The notes: generated from the letters alone by a model not told the origin. A stretch of DNA of 34,338 bases from Candidatus Sumerlaeota bacterium (GCA_026398535.1 JAPLSQ010000058.1:1-34338), one strand, 5' to 3'. Positions 1 through 7,899 are shown, counted from the stretch's first letter. Made by a program: numbers and translations.

Positions 1-2
1 AT

Positions 3-215
3 ATTCGCGTGCGCCTGCGCAATGACATAGCGGGCACGGTCGCGCGCGCGACGCTCTATTCGCCCGATAGCCGGTCAGCGAGTACGCCATCAGGCCGGTC
101 AGCGAGTACGCCATCAGGCGCGCAGGCACAACCACTCAATATCATGCGCCACCCCGATGGCGTGGAAATCACGATCCCCGAACTGAAAACCTATGTCGCG
201 ATACGATTGGAATAG
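3..215 (+). CDS. C-terminal end of a probable glycan-active protein (partial)
   Basis: The reading frame is open from the window edge and ends at TAG 213-215, so only the last 70 codons are visible. The segment ATLYSPD followed by GVEITIPELKTYVAIRLE looks like the C-terminal beta-sandwich that closes many glycoside hydrolases and related secreted proteins; this rests on general sequence style, not on a catalytic motif. Two tandem copies of the 24-bp repeat (71-94, 95-118) are inserted in frame and read as RSASTPSG twice. Without them the text runs LYSPDSAQAQPLNIMRHP without a break. The gene converges on the GH2 gene downstream, which fits a glycan-degradation locus. The exact family cannot be told from this fragment. 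Confidence 0.6.
   Translation: MRVRLRNDIAGTVARATLYSPDSRSASTPSGRSASTPSGAQAQPLNIMRHPDGVEITIPELKTYVAIRLE
71..94 (+). repeat. 24-bp dispersed repeat, copy 1 (in gene)
   Basis: Exact copy made of CCGGTCAGCGAG plus TACGCCATCAGG. It is the first of a perfect head-to-tail pair inside the partial gene at 3-215 and is read as RSASTPSG. The preceding GATAG resembles the GATAT found before copies at 288, 5459 and 7588. Confidence 0.95.
95..118 (+). repeat. 24-bp dispersed repeat, copy 2 (in gene)
   Basis: Exact copy joined directly to copy 1. The pair adds 48 bp, so the frame of the host gene is kept. Confidence 0.95.
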
Positions 216-287
216 CGGGGAAATTGCCTGTCGTGGCAGACAATCAAATCATCATTCTTCATGCTGGATAAGCTTGTCGACCGATAT

Positions 288-311
288 CCGGTCAGCGAGT
301 ACGCCATCAGG
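288..311 (+). repeat. 24-bp dispersed repeat, copy 3
   Basis: Exact copy preceded by CCGATAT, the extended 5' context shared with copies at 5459 and 7588. Confidence 0.95.
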
Positions 312-334
312 CGGTCAGCGAGTACGCCATCAGG
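312..334 (+). repeat. 24-bp dispersed repeat, copy 4 (lacks first C)
   Basis: A 23-bp copy joined to copy 3. The pair has a period of 23 rather than 24, so one base has been lost at the joint. This pair lies outside a gene, where the frame does not matter, whereas the in-gene pair at 71-118 keeps the exact 24-bp period. Confidence 0.9.
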
Positions 335-373
335 CTTGATCAGTTTGCACGCATCCTGAAGGGGCTTGTGATC

Positions 374-433
374 GAGCGCCGCGAAGGTCAGCCTATCGTT
401 CACCACAGGAGAACACGGACAAGCACGGACGAA
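374..433 (+). repeat. 60-bp junction repeat, copy A
   Basis: Matches 5577-5636 over 60 bp with three mismatches (bases 405-407); the first 31 bp are identical. The second half consists of CACGGAC-type decamers. Confidence 0.85.
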
Positions 434-476
434 ACGGACAACATGTTATTCTCCCTGCAACCGGCAGGCAGTTTGC

Positions 477-3400
477 TTAATCTTCCCGGATGATTTCAAC
501 CGGAAGCCTGATCTCGTTCGTGTTCCAGCCCTTGATGATCATTTCCGCCTTGTAACTCCCTTTTGGGGTCATCTCCCTGGCGGCAAGTTTCAACGGGATT
601 TCCGCCGTCTGGTCTGCCCAGAGAATCACATCATTGTCCGCATAATAGGCGAAGAATGGTTCAAGGCCGTCCTTGAAATCCAGCCTGCAATTGACCATCA
701 GCGCGTACGGGTTGCCGCTGTTGGTGATGGTCAGCTTTTCGCCCGACTCGCGATTTCCAGAAACCCGGATGCGCAACTCGTCGGGGGCGGCCGTTATCCG
801 GGTGTGAGGCGCCGACAGCATGGGCTGGAGCACCGGCATCGCCGTGCCGTAGAAATACTGGTTTGACGACAGCAGCTTCCCGTGTCCATCCCAAAGGCGA
901 AGGTCAAGGCTGAACACGTCATCATCCATGGCGGCGGGCGCCTGCCAGCGCACCGTGTCAATAGCGCCGCATGAATCCGACAGAAGCTGAGTCTTGAGGC
1001 TTTTCTGCCACAGGATTTTCCCATCAAGGGATCGTATGCTCATATCGAGTCTGCAACAGGGCGTCTCTTCAAGTCTGTCGTTGTGCGTCCAGATTTCCGC
1101 CTCGAACATGCTGCCAGGCCGCCACAGAATGGCGCTGTAGCGGGCGCTCACATGATGGTCCTCATAGGCGCGCGCCAGAAAGTAGAAAGCCGGCTTCGTC
1201 TCGCCGTACCAGTCCACGATGGCATCGCATGAAATGTTCGGCCATGGCTCGTCATACTGCCAGAAGCAGCAGCCTCCGGCCGGATGATACTTCATCCGGC
1301 GCATATGCTCGAGGCAGTAGCGCGTGCCCTCGGACTGGACGTACTGGTTCGCGTTCACATACGCCTGCGGGTCGCGCGGAACGCCAAACAGCGCCGCGAG
1401 GTTGTCCTCGTAGAGCCATGTCTCGAATCCGTCGTAACCGAGGATGCCCTTGTGATAGGCCCAACTGTTGTACAGGTTGAAGTGGGAGGATCGGCTGTCG
1501 GCGATTTTCACATAAGCCGCCTCCCATTCGCGGCCGTCGTTTGACACCTCGATCGTGTAATCAATCGGGATGTTATTCCAATATTTGCCCAGCCGGTCGC
1601 GGCTCCAGATGAATTTGCGGATGATGGCGGTCTTCGGCAACTCAATCTCAAACCACCCGGAATGGACTTCGTTGGAAACCCAGCAGCGGTGGTGGCCATA
1701 CTGGCCGTCGATGATATTGTCGGCGGCGCCAAACAGGGAATCCGGAACAGACGGCCATCTCCGTTTGATCTCGGCGGCTTTCAGCCGCTCGCTGGATGCT
1801 TTGATTTTTGCGCCCTTCTTCTTCAGCGCGAGGTTCTCGCCCGTCTCATCAACAATGTCGAAAGCATCAATGACCGGAAAACTGCCGGATGCTGCCGTGC
1901 GCCAGTTGTACAGCGCCCTTGCCTCGTAGGGGGTAACGTCCGTCCCGTCGGGCAGGCAGCAGTTGAAGATGTCGTTATAGGCCTTGCATGCGTTTTCCAC
2001 CCTGCTGATCGTCATGCGCACGTGTTTTGCCTTCACGGGTTTCGCGAGTGTGATCTCACAATAGGGGGGAACGCGTTCGGGTGGAAATTCCAATTCTTCG
2101 GGGGGCATGAACTTGCTCAAGGATTTCAGGCCGACCATGCCGGGGCAGCCGAACTCGCTCAGCATTGGGAGGTTCTGGCGGTATTTGTTGTAGATATCGT
2201 AATACCCTGGGAAACTGTACTCCCAGGGCGAATGCGTTTCTTGCCCCATGGGGGAGGTGTTCAAATAGCGTCTTGTCGGATCGATTCGGTTGCACACCTG
2301 TCCCAGCTTGATGAGCAACGGGTTGTCAGGATCGAAATTGAATTCATTGCCGCCCGCCCACTGGACGATGCTCGGATGGTTGATGATGTGCCTGACCATC
2401 CCTTCGGCCTCGATGCTGCAGTAGGCGTGGAGGTCTTCCTGCTCGGGGATGGCCTGGTTGGCCAGCGGGAATTCCTGCTGGAGCATGATGCCGTAACGGT
2501 CGCAAAAGTCGTAGAAGTCCTTCTTTTGTCGTCCCCCGCCGCCCCACATTCTCATGATGACGGATTTTGTGTCGGCGACGAGCCGGATGAGATGTTTGTA
2601 GCGTTCGCGTGTCATGGTGGCGGAGAGCTGGTCGGCGGGAACCCAGTTGATCCCGCGGACGAAGATGCGGCGGCCGTTGATCCGGAAAATCCACTCGGGC
2701 GTGGGCGGTTCCATTCCCGCTCCATTCTCGAAAATGATTTCGCGGAAACCGAATTGCTCGGTTCTGGCATCCGAAACCTTTTCACCCGCCGCTTGGCCAA
2801 TGCTCACCTCAGCCTGGTAGAGGGCCTGTTCGCCATATCCGTTGGGCTGCCAAAGACGGACATTCCCGATGGTTCCCTCCAGGGTTCGTTTATTGACGCC
2901 CTTTTCCAGCCTGACCGTTTCTGATGCGTGAAAAACCTGATTTCCGGTGTCGTCCTCGCACGCGACGACGTCCAATTCGTAATCGCCCGGCGCCGAGGCA
3001 TCAATCTCCGCGGTTACCTTAAACGATGCCGATTGATAAGGCGCTTCAACCTTTGGGATCAACTGCACATGCTTGATGCGGGCGGCGCCGGTGGCCACAA
3101 GGGTGACGTTTTCCCAGATGCCCAATTGTTCGAGCCAGAGCGACCAGTCGTACTCGTTGCCCACCGGCGACTTCATGGCCACGTTGTGATAGGCGCGGTC
3201 AATCAGCACAGCGAGATGGTTGGATTGCCCTGCCGGGCGGACATGACGGGTGATTTCAATCTCGAAGGGGCTGAATGTGCCGAGATGGTCGGCGATCTTC
3301 TCCCCGTTCAGCCACACATGGGAGGAGAAGTCGACACCCTCGAAGCAAAGCCATATCCGTTTGCCATTGAAATGGGCCGGTGTTTCGAAATCCCTTTTGT

Positions 3401-3635
3401 ACCACCACTCCTTCTTTTCCACCCACATGACTTTCTCGGCATTGGTCGCGTAGTAGAGCTCTTCGATGGTTCCCCCGAAGGCATCAAGTTGCGCGCATCC
3501 TGGAACCTTGCCGGCAATCCATCCCTCCGTCGCGTGCTCCTTTTTGAAAACTCCCCGCGCTTCGCCTTCGCCAAGCTCAAAGTGCGAGGCGCTCCATACT
3601 CCATTCAGTGAAATGCTCCGTGGTGCGGTTGACAT
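477..3635 (-). CDS. Glycoside hydrolase family 2 protein with a nested discoidin-like domain
   Basis: The 1052-residue protein has the GH2 order: N-terminal jelly-roll (about 1-185, with YYATNAEKVMWVEKKEWWY and GVDFSSHVWLNGE), an immunoglobulin-like domain (about 190-300), a TIM barrel (about 310-510 plus 715-830) and C-terminal beta domains. The likely acid/base is E431 in WAGGNEF and the likely nucleophile E494 in LSEFGCPG, as in beta-mannosidase-type GH2 enzymes; the substrate is not certain. Residues about 515-715 interrupt the barrel and read like an F5/8 type C (discoidin) domain: NLALKKKGAKIKASS, then NIIDG, then WFEIELPKTAIIRKF and IEVSNDGREW. The barrel resumes at SHFNLYNSWAYHKG. No signal peptide is obvious. 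AAGGAG six bases before the ATG at 3635 supports the start. There is no 24-bp repeat within this gene. Confidence 0.93.
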   Translation of the reverse strand: MSTAPRSISLNGVWSASHFELGEGEARGVFKKEHATEGWIAGKVPGCAQLDAFGGTIEELYYATNAEKVMWVEKKEWWYKRDFETPAHFNGKRIWLCFEGVDFSSHVWLNGEKIADHLGTFSPFEIEITRHVRPAGQSNHLAVLIDRAYHNVAMKSPVGNEYDWSLWLEQLGIWENVTLVATGAARIKHVQLIPKVEAPYQSASFKVTAEIDASAPGDYELDVVACEDDTGNQVFHASETVRLEKGVNKRTLEGTIGNVRLWQPNGYGEQALYQAEVSIGQAAGEKVSDARTEQFGFREIIFENGAGMEPPTPEWIFRINGRRIFVRGINWVPADQLSATMTRERYKHLIRLVADTKSVIMRMWGGGGRQKKDFYDFCDRYGIMLQQEFPLANQAIPEQEDLHAYCSIEAEGMVRHIINHPSIVQWAGGNEFNFDPDNPLLIKLGQVCNRIDPTRRYLNTSPMGQETHSPWEYSFPGYYDIYNKYRQNLPMLSEFGCPGMVGLKSLSKFMPPEELEFPPERVPPYCEITLAKPVKAKHVRMTISRVENACKAYNDIFNCCLPDGTDVTPYEARALYNWRTAASGSFPVIDAFDIVDETGENLALKKKGAKIKASSERLKAAEIKRRWPSVPDSLFGAADNIIDGQYGHHRCWVSNEVHSGWFEIELPKTAIIRKFIWSRDRLGKYWNNIPIDYTIEVSNDGREWEAAYVKIADSRSSHFNLYNSWAYHKGILGYDGFETWLYEDNLAALFGVPRDPQAYVNANQYVQSEGTRYCLEHMRRMKYHPAGGCCFWQYDEPWPNISCDAIVDWYGETKPAFYFLARAYEDHHVSARYSAILWRPGSMFEAEIWTHNDRLEETPCCRLDMSIRSLDGKILWQKSLKTQLLSDSCGAIDTVRWQAPAAMDDDVFSLDLRLWDGHGKLLSSNQYFYGTAMPVLQPMLSAPHTRITAAPDELRIRVSGNRESGEKLTITNSGNPYALMVNCRLDFKDGLEPFFAYYADNDVILWADQTAEIPLKLAAREMTPKGSYKAEMIIKGWNTNEIRLPVEIIRED

Positions 3636-3729
3636 TGAATGCTCCTTAGATGTGGTTGAATGAACAGCCAGTCTGTTGGGCCTTTAACCGCCGAATGGCG
3701 GAGAGCGATGCGAAAGGCGGCCCTTTGAA

Positions 3730-3753
3730 CCGGTCAGCGAGTACGCCATCAGG
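3730..3753 (+). repeat. 24-bp dispersed repeat, copy 5
   Basis: Exact copy in the upstream region of the minus-strand GH2 gene. The repeat stays in plus orientation although the nearest gene is on the minus strand. Confidence 0.95.
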
Positions 3754-3870
3754 CCTGATAAAAAAGCAATGGTCATATCAATGCGTCACGCCAATCCGGG
3801 ATAGTGCAACAATTTTTCTGTAAATTTGAAAAAGCCATCAGTCAGCTCATTTTTGTTTTATCGTAATAAT

Positions 3871-3894
3871 CCGGTCAGCGAGTACGCCATCAGG
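3871..3894 (+). repeat. 24-bp dispersed repeat, copy 6
   Basis: Exact copy 97 bp upstream of the CDF start, preceded by TAATAAT. Confidence 0.95.
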
Positions 3895-3990
3895 AGAGAA
3901 ACATGTCATAAAATCAAGATGCGCCCGGATGGAACTGGTGAAACACTATGGCGTTGCTTTTTTCATCCGGTGCGGGTTAACAAGCGTGGC

Positions 3991-5448
3991 ATGACAGTAG
4001 AAATACCAAAAAACCGGTCAGCGAGTACGCCATCAGGTCTGGAAAAGCAGCATGCGGCGTTCGCGTCGGTCGTGTCGGCGGTCATTCTGACCGTCCTCAA
4101 GGGGATTGTGGGTTTCATGACCGGCAGCCTGGGCATTCTTGCCGAGGCGCTGCACTCGTTGCTTGATCTGGGGGCGGCCCTGATGACGTGGGCTTCGGTG
4201 AGTTATTCCGATCATCCCGCCGACACCGAACATCTTTACGGTCATGGCAAGATCGAGAATATTTCGGCCTTCGCCGAAACCTTTTTGTTGCTCATCACAT
4301 GCTTCTGGATCGGCTGGGAGGCGATCGCGCGCCTCATTGGCCAAAGCGCGCATCATGTGGAAGCCACGGTCTGGAGTTTCGTGGTGATGTTTATTTCAAT
4401 CGGTATTGACTGGTACCGCTCGCGCCGGTTGTACAAGGCGGCCAAGTTGCACCGCAGCCAGGCGCTGGAGGCCGATGCGCTGCATTTTTCGAGCGACATC
4501 CTGTCGTCCGCCGTGGTGATCGTGGGGCTTGTGGGCGTGAAGCTGGGTTATCCGCACGCGGACCCGATCGCGGCCCTGGGTGTTGCCGCATGGGTTGTGG
4601 TCATCAGCATACGTCTTGGTTTTCATGCGATCCAGGTGTTGCTTGACGCCGCCCCGCGCGACGCGCGCAACATGATCGCGCGCGCGGTCATGTCCATCGA
4701 CGGCATCCAGAGGGTTGCCAATGTGCGCGTACGCCAGTCGGGTCCGAACGCCTTTGCCGACATCAACGTGATCATGGATGGCGAACTTCACCTGCACGAG
4801 GTTCATCACCGGCTCGACTTGGCCGAGGACGCCGTCCGCAGTTTCATGCCGGACGCCGACGTCGTGGTGCACGCCGAACCCGACGACCTGTCGGCCAAAA
4901 GCCCCGAGATACTCGGCCGCGTGGCAGGCGTTCTGCGCGCGCTGGTCAAGGAGCAGGGCATACGTTACACTCGTCTGAGCCTTGTGGATCATGATGGGGG
5001 CACTGCGGCTCTTGTCGGGCTGGAATTTTCCCCGGGGCTGGCCTTGCGCGATGCGCGCGCCCGCGCCGAGGAGATTGAGGAGCTAATGCGGCGCAGGCTG
5101 CCGGAACTGGCCGAGGTTGTCGCGCACATTGATGCGGGCTGTTCCTATATGCGCAACGAGGCCGGAGAGCACGCGCAAACAGTCGCGCCTGCCGAAAGCG
5201 ATATCGAGCGCGAGGTGCTCAAGGTGCCGGGCGTTGTGGGCTGCCACGATGTCAACCTCAGCCCGTGGCCGCCCCCCAGCGCCGAGCTTTCCGTACCGCA
5301 GCATGCGCCGGGATTTCTGCTTTTCGTCCATGTCGCGCTCAACGGCGATGCCACCGTGGGGCAAAGCCATGATATCGCCGAGGCTGTTGAGCGCTCCATG
5401 CGCTATCGGTTCCCGCAAATCCAGCGGGTGCATGTGCATCAGGAATGA
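3991..5448 (+). CDS. Cation diffusion facilitator transporter with three C-terminal domains
   Basis: This 485-residue inner-membrane protein is a CDF-family divalent metal/proton antiporter. HxxxD pairs in TM2 (H55, D59 in AEALHSLLDLGA) and TM5 (H165, D169 in ADALHFSSDILSS) form the usual zinc site, and LYGHGKIENISAF after the second helix is a family hallmark. An HD-HD site suggests zinc or cadmium. Usual CDFs have about 300 residues and one cytoplasmic metal-sensing domain. Here I see three in a row (about 238-298, 322-385, 400-485), the last ending in VHVHQE. The ATG at 3991 is chosen because upstream residues look non-coding; no strong ribosome binding site is visible. A 24-bp repeat (4014-4037) adds RSASTPSG at residues 9-16; without it the start reads MTVEIPKNLEKQHAAF. 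Confidence 0.93.
   Translation: MTVEIPKNRSASTPSGLEKQHAAFASVVSAVILTVLKGIVGFMTGSLGILAEALHSLLDLGAALMTWASVSYSDHPADTEHLYGHGKIENISAFAETFLLLITCFWIGWEAIARLIGQSAHHVEATVWSFVVMFISIGIDWYRSRRLYKAAKLHRSQALEADALHFSSDILSSAVVIVGLVGVKLGYPHADPIAALGVAAWVVVISIRLGFHAIQVLLDAAPRDARNMIARAVMSIDGIQRVANVRVRQSGPNAFADINVIMDGELHLHEVHHRLDLAEDAVRSFMPDADVVVHAEPDDLSAKSPEILGRVAGVLRALVKEQGIRYTRLSLVDHDGGTAALVGLEFSPGLALRDARARAEEIEELMRRRLPELAEVVAHIDAGCSYMRNEAGEHAQTVAPAESDIEREVLKVPGVVGCHDVNLSPWPPPSAELSVPQHAPGFLLFVHVALNGDATVGQSHDIAEAVERSMRYRFPQIQRVHVHQE
4014..4037 (+). repeat. 24-bp dispersed repeat, copy 7 (in CDF gene)
   Basis: Exact copy near the start of the CDF transporter gene, read as RSASTPSG. Its length keeps the frame. Confidence 0.95.
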
Positions 5449-5458
5449 GGCCGGATAT

Positions 5459-5482
5459 CCGGTCAGCGAGTACGCCATCAGG
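5459..5482 (+). repeat. 24-bp dispersed repeat, copy 8
   Basis: Exact copy 11 bp after the CDF stop codon. With the preceding bases it forms the palindrome CCGGATATCCGG (5451-5462), so its 5' edge sits on a dyad. Confidence 0.95.
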
Positions 5483-5491
5483 CGTGAAACA

Positions 5492-5540
5492 ATGACAAAC
5501 ACGGACAAACAGGGACAAACACGAACAAACACAACACCGT
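5492..5540 (+). repeat. CACGGAC-type decamer array
   Basis: Imperfect tandem units of about 7-10 bp of the ACACGGACAA type follow the 24-bp repeat between the CDF and DUF6259 genes. The rest of the 199-bp spacer holds only repeats. Confidence 0.7.
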
Positions 5541-5576
5541 AATTGAGCACGGGGGATTCACGCATGTGTGCAACGT

Positions 5577-5636
5577 GAGCGCCGCGAAGGTCAGCCTATC
5601 GTTCACCCGCGGAGAACACGGACAAGCACGGACGAA
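5577..5636 (+). repeat. 60-bp junction repeat, copy B
   Basis: Second copy of the repeat at 374-433 (three mismatches). It ends just upstream of the DUF6259 gene start at 5648, so its decamers form the immediate leader of that gene. Confidence 0.85.
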
Positions 5637-5647
5637 CACGGACAACC

Positions 5648-7834
5648 ATGATCATAAAATTTCCGAATCATTCACACACATTTGAAATCGACCTGATGTG
5701 CGGGTCTTTGTTGCGCGCCATATATGATCCTGATGGCGGGAACTGGCTCGACGAGGATGCCGGCGAAACAGGGCTGTGGCAGATACGGTTCCGCGGACCG
5801 GACGGAACGGCGCCCGCAATGCGGCCCGCCAACGGGTATTTCATCGATGCACAGCCGCTTGCCGCGGATGACGACGCCTCCGGTTACGTGTTCCGCTGGC
5901 GGCTTACCCTGACCAAGAGGGATGAATGCGAGGTTCGGGTCATTGTCCGATCCGCGGACGCGCATAGTTTGTCATTGTGGAACCTTGAGATTGCACTGCC
6001 GCCCGGATGGTTTGTGACATCGGTTGATTTTCCCGTGCTGGCCAACATCCGGCTTCGCCCCGGGCTGAAAGCTGCGGTTCCTTCCGGCTGGGGGCTGGAG
6101 TATGATGCCGCGCCGGGTTTTGAGTATGAAGGTCACTATCCCTCCTGCCTTGCGGTGATGCAGTTTGTCGCGTTTTATCCGGTCAGCGAGTACGCCATCA
6201 GGACCGGCGGGAACGGGCTCTACATTGGGGCGCACGATCCCAATGCCTGCCTGAAAACATTTGGCATCAAGGTCTCGGCTAAAGCCGCGCGGTTTTCTGT
6301 CACTCATCCCGCGCCGCTTGCCGATCCGGGCGGTCTTTTCCGTCTGCCTTTTGACACCGCTATCGGCTGTTTTGCGGGCGGTTGGCACGGGGCCGCGCGG
6401 CTTTACCGCCCCTTCACTTTCACAACTCCGTGGGGCGGGGCGGAAGCCGCGGGACGCCGCGCTGCGCCACGCTGGCTCAGCGGCGCCGATCTGTGGCTGC
6501 GGCCCGACGGTTCCGCCGCGGACAATCTTGAGGTCACGAAGCGGGCGCTTGAGTATTTCGATTGTCCGACGGCGCTCCACTGGTATCGGTGGCATGTCAT
6601 CCCCTACGACACGCATTATCCTGAATATCTGCCCGCGCTTCCGGGCATTGCCGGCGCCATCGCGGAGCTTCGCGGGATTGGCGCGTCTGTCATGCCCTAC
6701 ATCAATGGACGGTTGTGGGATCCCGCAAGCGCAAGCTGGAGCGCCGAGGACGCGGCTGGGTCGGCTGTCCGGCAGGAGAATGGCGAGGCATACACGGAGA
6801 TTTACGGCTCAAAGGTTTCAAACAATGTCATGTGCCCCTTCACGCGCCAATGGCAGCGCAAGGTGGCCGATGTGGCGCGCGATGTGGCGCGCGAGCTCGG
6901 TGTGGACGGCATTTACATCGACCAGATCGGCGCGGCGCCGGGTGTGGCATGCCATAACGCGGCGCATGGCCATCCGCCGGGCGGTGGCAGTTTCTGGCAC
7001 GAAGGCTATCGCGCGCTGCTTGACACTGTCAGGCGAGAACACGACGCCGAGTTTGCGCTCACCACGGAGGAAAACGCCGAGTGCTGGCTGGACCAGTTCG
7101 ACGGTCTGCTCGTTGTCAACACGCCCACGGACGGCGAGCCCATCCCCCTGTTCCCCGCGGTTTATTCGGGGCGCGCGCTGACGATCGGTTTTCAGTATTT
7201 TCCGCCTGATGACATCGAGCGCTCACTTCCCTTCCGCCTGAAAATGGCGCGGTGTTTCCTCTGGGGCGCGCAGCTTGGCTGGATTCAGCCCGCGCGCATC
7301 ATGGCGCCCGGCGCGGCACGCGAAGCCCGATATCTCAGGAATCTCGCGCATACGCGCCGTCACGCGCGCCGCTATTTTTTGTCGGGGCATTTTCTGGGTG
7401 TTGCTGATGTGCGCGGCGGCAATTCCATTGTCAGCGGCCGGGCAAGCGGAGCCTTTGGCGGCAGTTACATGATTTCCGTTCCGCCGGTTCTTGGCTCGGT
7501 GTGGGAATCGCGGGATGGCTCGGTTGCCCTGATGATGGTCAACCACACGGATGAGCCGCATGCCGTGGTGGTTCAGGCGCCCGATATCCGGTCAGCGAGT
7601 ACGCCATCAGGCGCGATGGCCGCATCACATGGCGCGCGCCTGTGCGCGGCGCTCCACACGCACGAGGGTTTTATTAAAAACATCAATGTTGATCCGTTAG
7701 CGATCAGGCTCGATGTGCCGGCGGCCGAGGCGATCATGCTGGAATTCGCCGATGATGCAGGAGAACACGGACGAACACGGACAACCACGGACGAAGAACG
7801 AGGCGGCGGCCTGCGGATGTTCTTCCATGCTTGA
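5648..7834 (+). CDS. DUF6259-type TIM-barrel protein, probable glycan hydrolase
   Basis: The 728-residue protein resembles the DUF6259 group of glycosidase-like barrels: a beta-sandwich N-terminal half (about 1-260), a barrel with WLSGADLWLRPDG, MPYINGRLWD, DGIYIDQIGAAPGVACHN and TTEENAECWLDQFDG, and a C-terminal beta domain. D in YIDQ and E in TTEEN are plausible catalytic acids, by analogy only. No signal peptide is seen. Two 24-bp repeats are inserted in frame: PVSEYAIR at residues 178-185 and IRSASTPSG at about 647-655, in different codon phases. Removing the first restores FVAFYTGGNGLYIGAHDP. From about 7759 the C-terminus is written by CACGGAC-type repeat (EHGRTRTTTDEERGGGL), so the native stop was probably overrun. 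The start is the ATG directly after the upstream repeat; no clear ribosome binding site is seen. Confidence 0.85.
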   Translation: MIIKFPNHSHTFEIDLMCGSLLRAIYDPDGGNWLDEDAGETGLWQIRFRGPDGTAPAMRPANGYFIDAQPLAADDDASGYVFRWRLTLTKRDECEVRVIVRSADAHSLSLWNLEIALPPGWFVTSVDFPVLANIRLRPGLKAAVPSGWGLEYDAAPGFEYEGHYPSCLAVMQFVAFYPVSEYAIRTGGNGLYIGAHDPNACLKTFGIKVSAKAARFSVTHPAPLADPGGLFRLPFDTAIGCFAGGWHGAARLYRPFTFTTPWGGAEAAGRRAAPRWLSGADLWLRPDGSAADNLEVTKRALEYFDCPTALHWYRWHVIPYDTHYPEYLPALPGIAGAIAELRGIGASVMPYINGRLWDPASASWSAEDAAGSAVRQENGEAYTEIYGSKVSNNVMCPFTRQWQRKVADVARDVARELGVDGIYIDQIGAAPGVACHNAAHGHPPGGGSFWHEGYRALLDTVRREHDAEFALTTEENAECWLDQFDGLLVVNTPTDGEPIPLFPAVYSGRALTIGFQYFPPDDIERSLPFRLKMARCFLWGAQLGWIQPARIMAPGAAREARYLRNLAHTRRHARRYFLSGHFLGVADVRGGNSIVSGRASGAFGGSYMISVPPVLGSVWESRDGSVALMMVNHTDEPHAVVVQAPDIRSASTPSGAMAASHGARLCAALHTHEGFIKNINVDPLAIRLDVPAAEAIMLEFADDAGEHGRTRTTTDEERGGGLRMFFHA
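6179..6202 (+). repeat. 24-bp dispersed repeat, copy 9 (in DUF6259 gene)
   Basis: Exact copy in codon phase 0, read as PVSEYAIR between FVAFY and TGGNGLYIGAHDP. Confidence 0.95.
7588..7611 (+). repeat. 24-bp dispersed repeat, copy 10 (in DUF6259 gene)
   Basis: Exact copy starting at the third codon base, preceded by CCCGATAT. Its excision leaves VVVQAPDIAMAASHG in frame. Confidence 0.95.
7759..7813 (+). repeat. Decamer array forming a protein C-terminus
   Basis: CACGGAC-type decamers followed by CGAAGAACGAGGCGGCGGCC, a block also found at 12551-12570 and, altered, near 9823 and 19827. Here it lies inside the DUF6259 reading frame. Confidence 0.75.
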
Positions 7835-7860
7835 TTTCCGGTTGCGGCGGAAATGATATT

Positions 7861-7890
7861 CACCACAGAGACACGGAGAAAAGCGGAAAG
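7861..7890 (+). repeat. CACAGAGACACGGAGA-type repeat upstream of sdhA
   Basis: An octamer-like variant of the junction repeats between the DUF6259 stop and the flavoprotein start. It brings purine-rich AAAGCGGAAAG close to the start at 7900. Confidence 0.6.
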
Positions 7891-7899
7891 ACGATTATC

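Larger units (their letters stand above)
216..476. other. Repeat-rich spacer without a recognisable gene
   Basis: This 261-bp spacer lies between two convergent genes. It holds a tandem pair of the 24-bp repeat (288-334), the first copy of a 60-bp repeat shared with 5577-5636, and CACGGAC-type decamers (about 399-444). A short plus-strand frame around the repeat pair reads LDKLVDRY before it and LDQFARILKGLVIERREGQP after it, which could be a remnant of a small gene, but I do not recognise it. Confidence 0.6.
3636..3990. other. Divergent intergenic region with two 24-bp repeats
   Basis: The 355-bp region separates the GH2 gene (minus) from the CDF gene (plus) and must hold both promoters; I find no convincing -35/-10 pair. 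It contains 24-bp copies at 3730-3753 and 3871-3894 and AT-rich stretches near 3756-3850. The plus frame is open back to 3826, but its predicted residues do not resemble a CDF N-terminus, so I treat it as leader sequence. Confidence 0.5.

Noticed and set aside
1662..2924. Long plus-strand frame of 420 codons opposite the GH2 gene
   Set aside because: Its residues look like a reverse shadow of GC-rich coding DNA, while the minus strand has full GH2 motifs in order.
3826..3990. N-terminal extension of the CDF transporter
   Set aside because: The frame is open, but the residues are unlike any CDF N-terminus and include repeat text; the ATG at 3991 fits better.
5459..5482. Target-site duplications flanking the 24-mers
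   Set aside because: I compared flanks of all copies by eye and found no consistent direct repeat at the borders.
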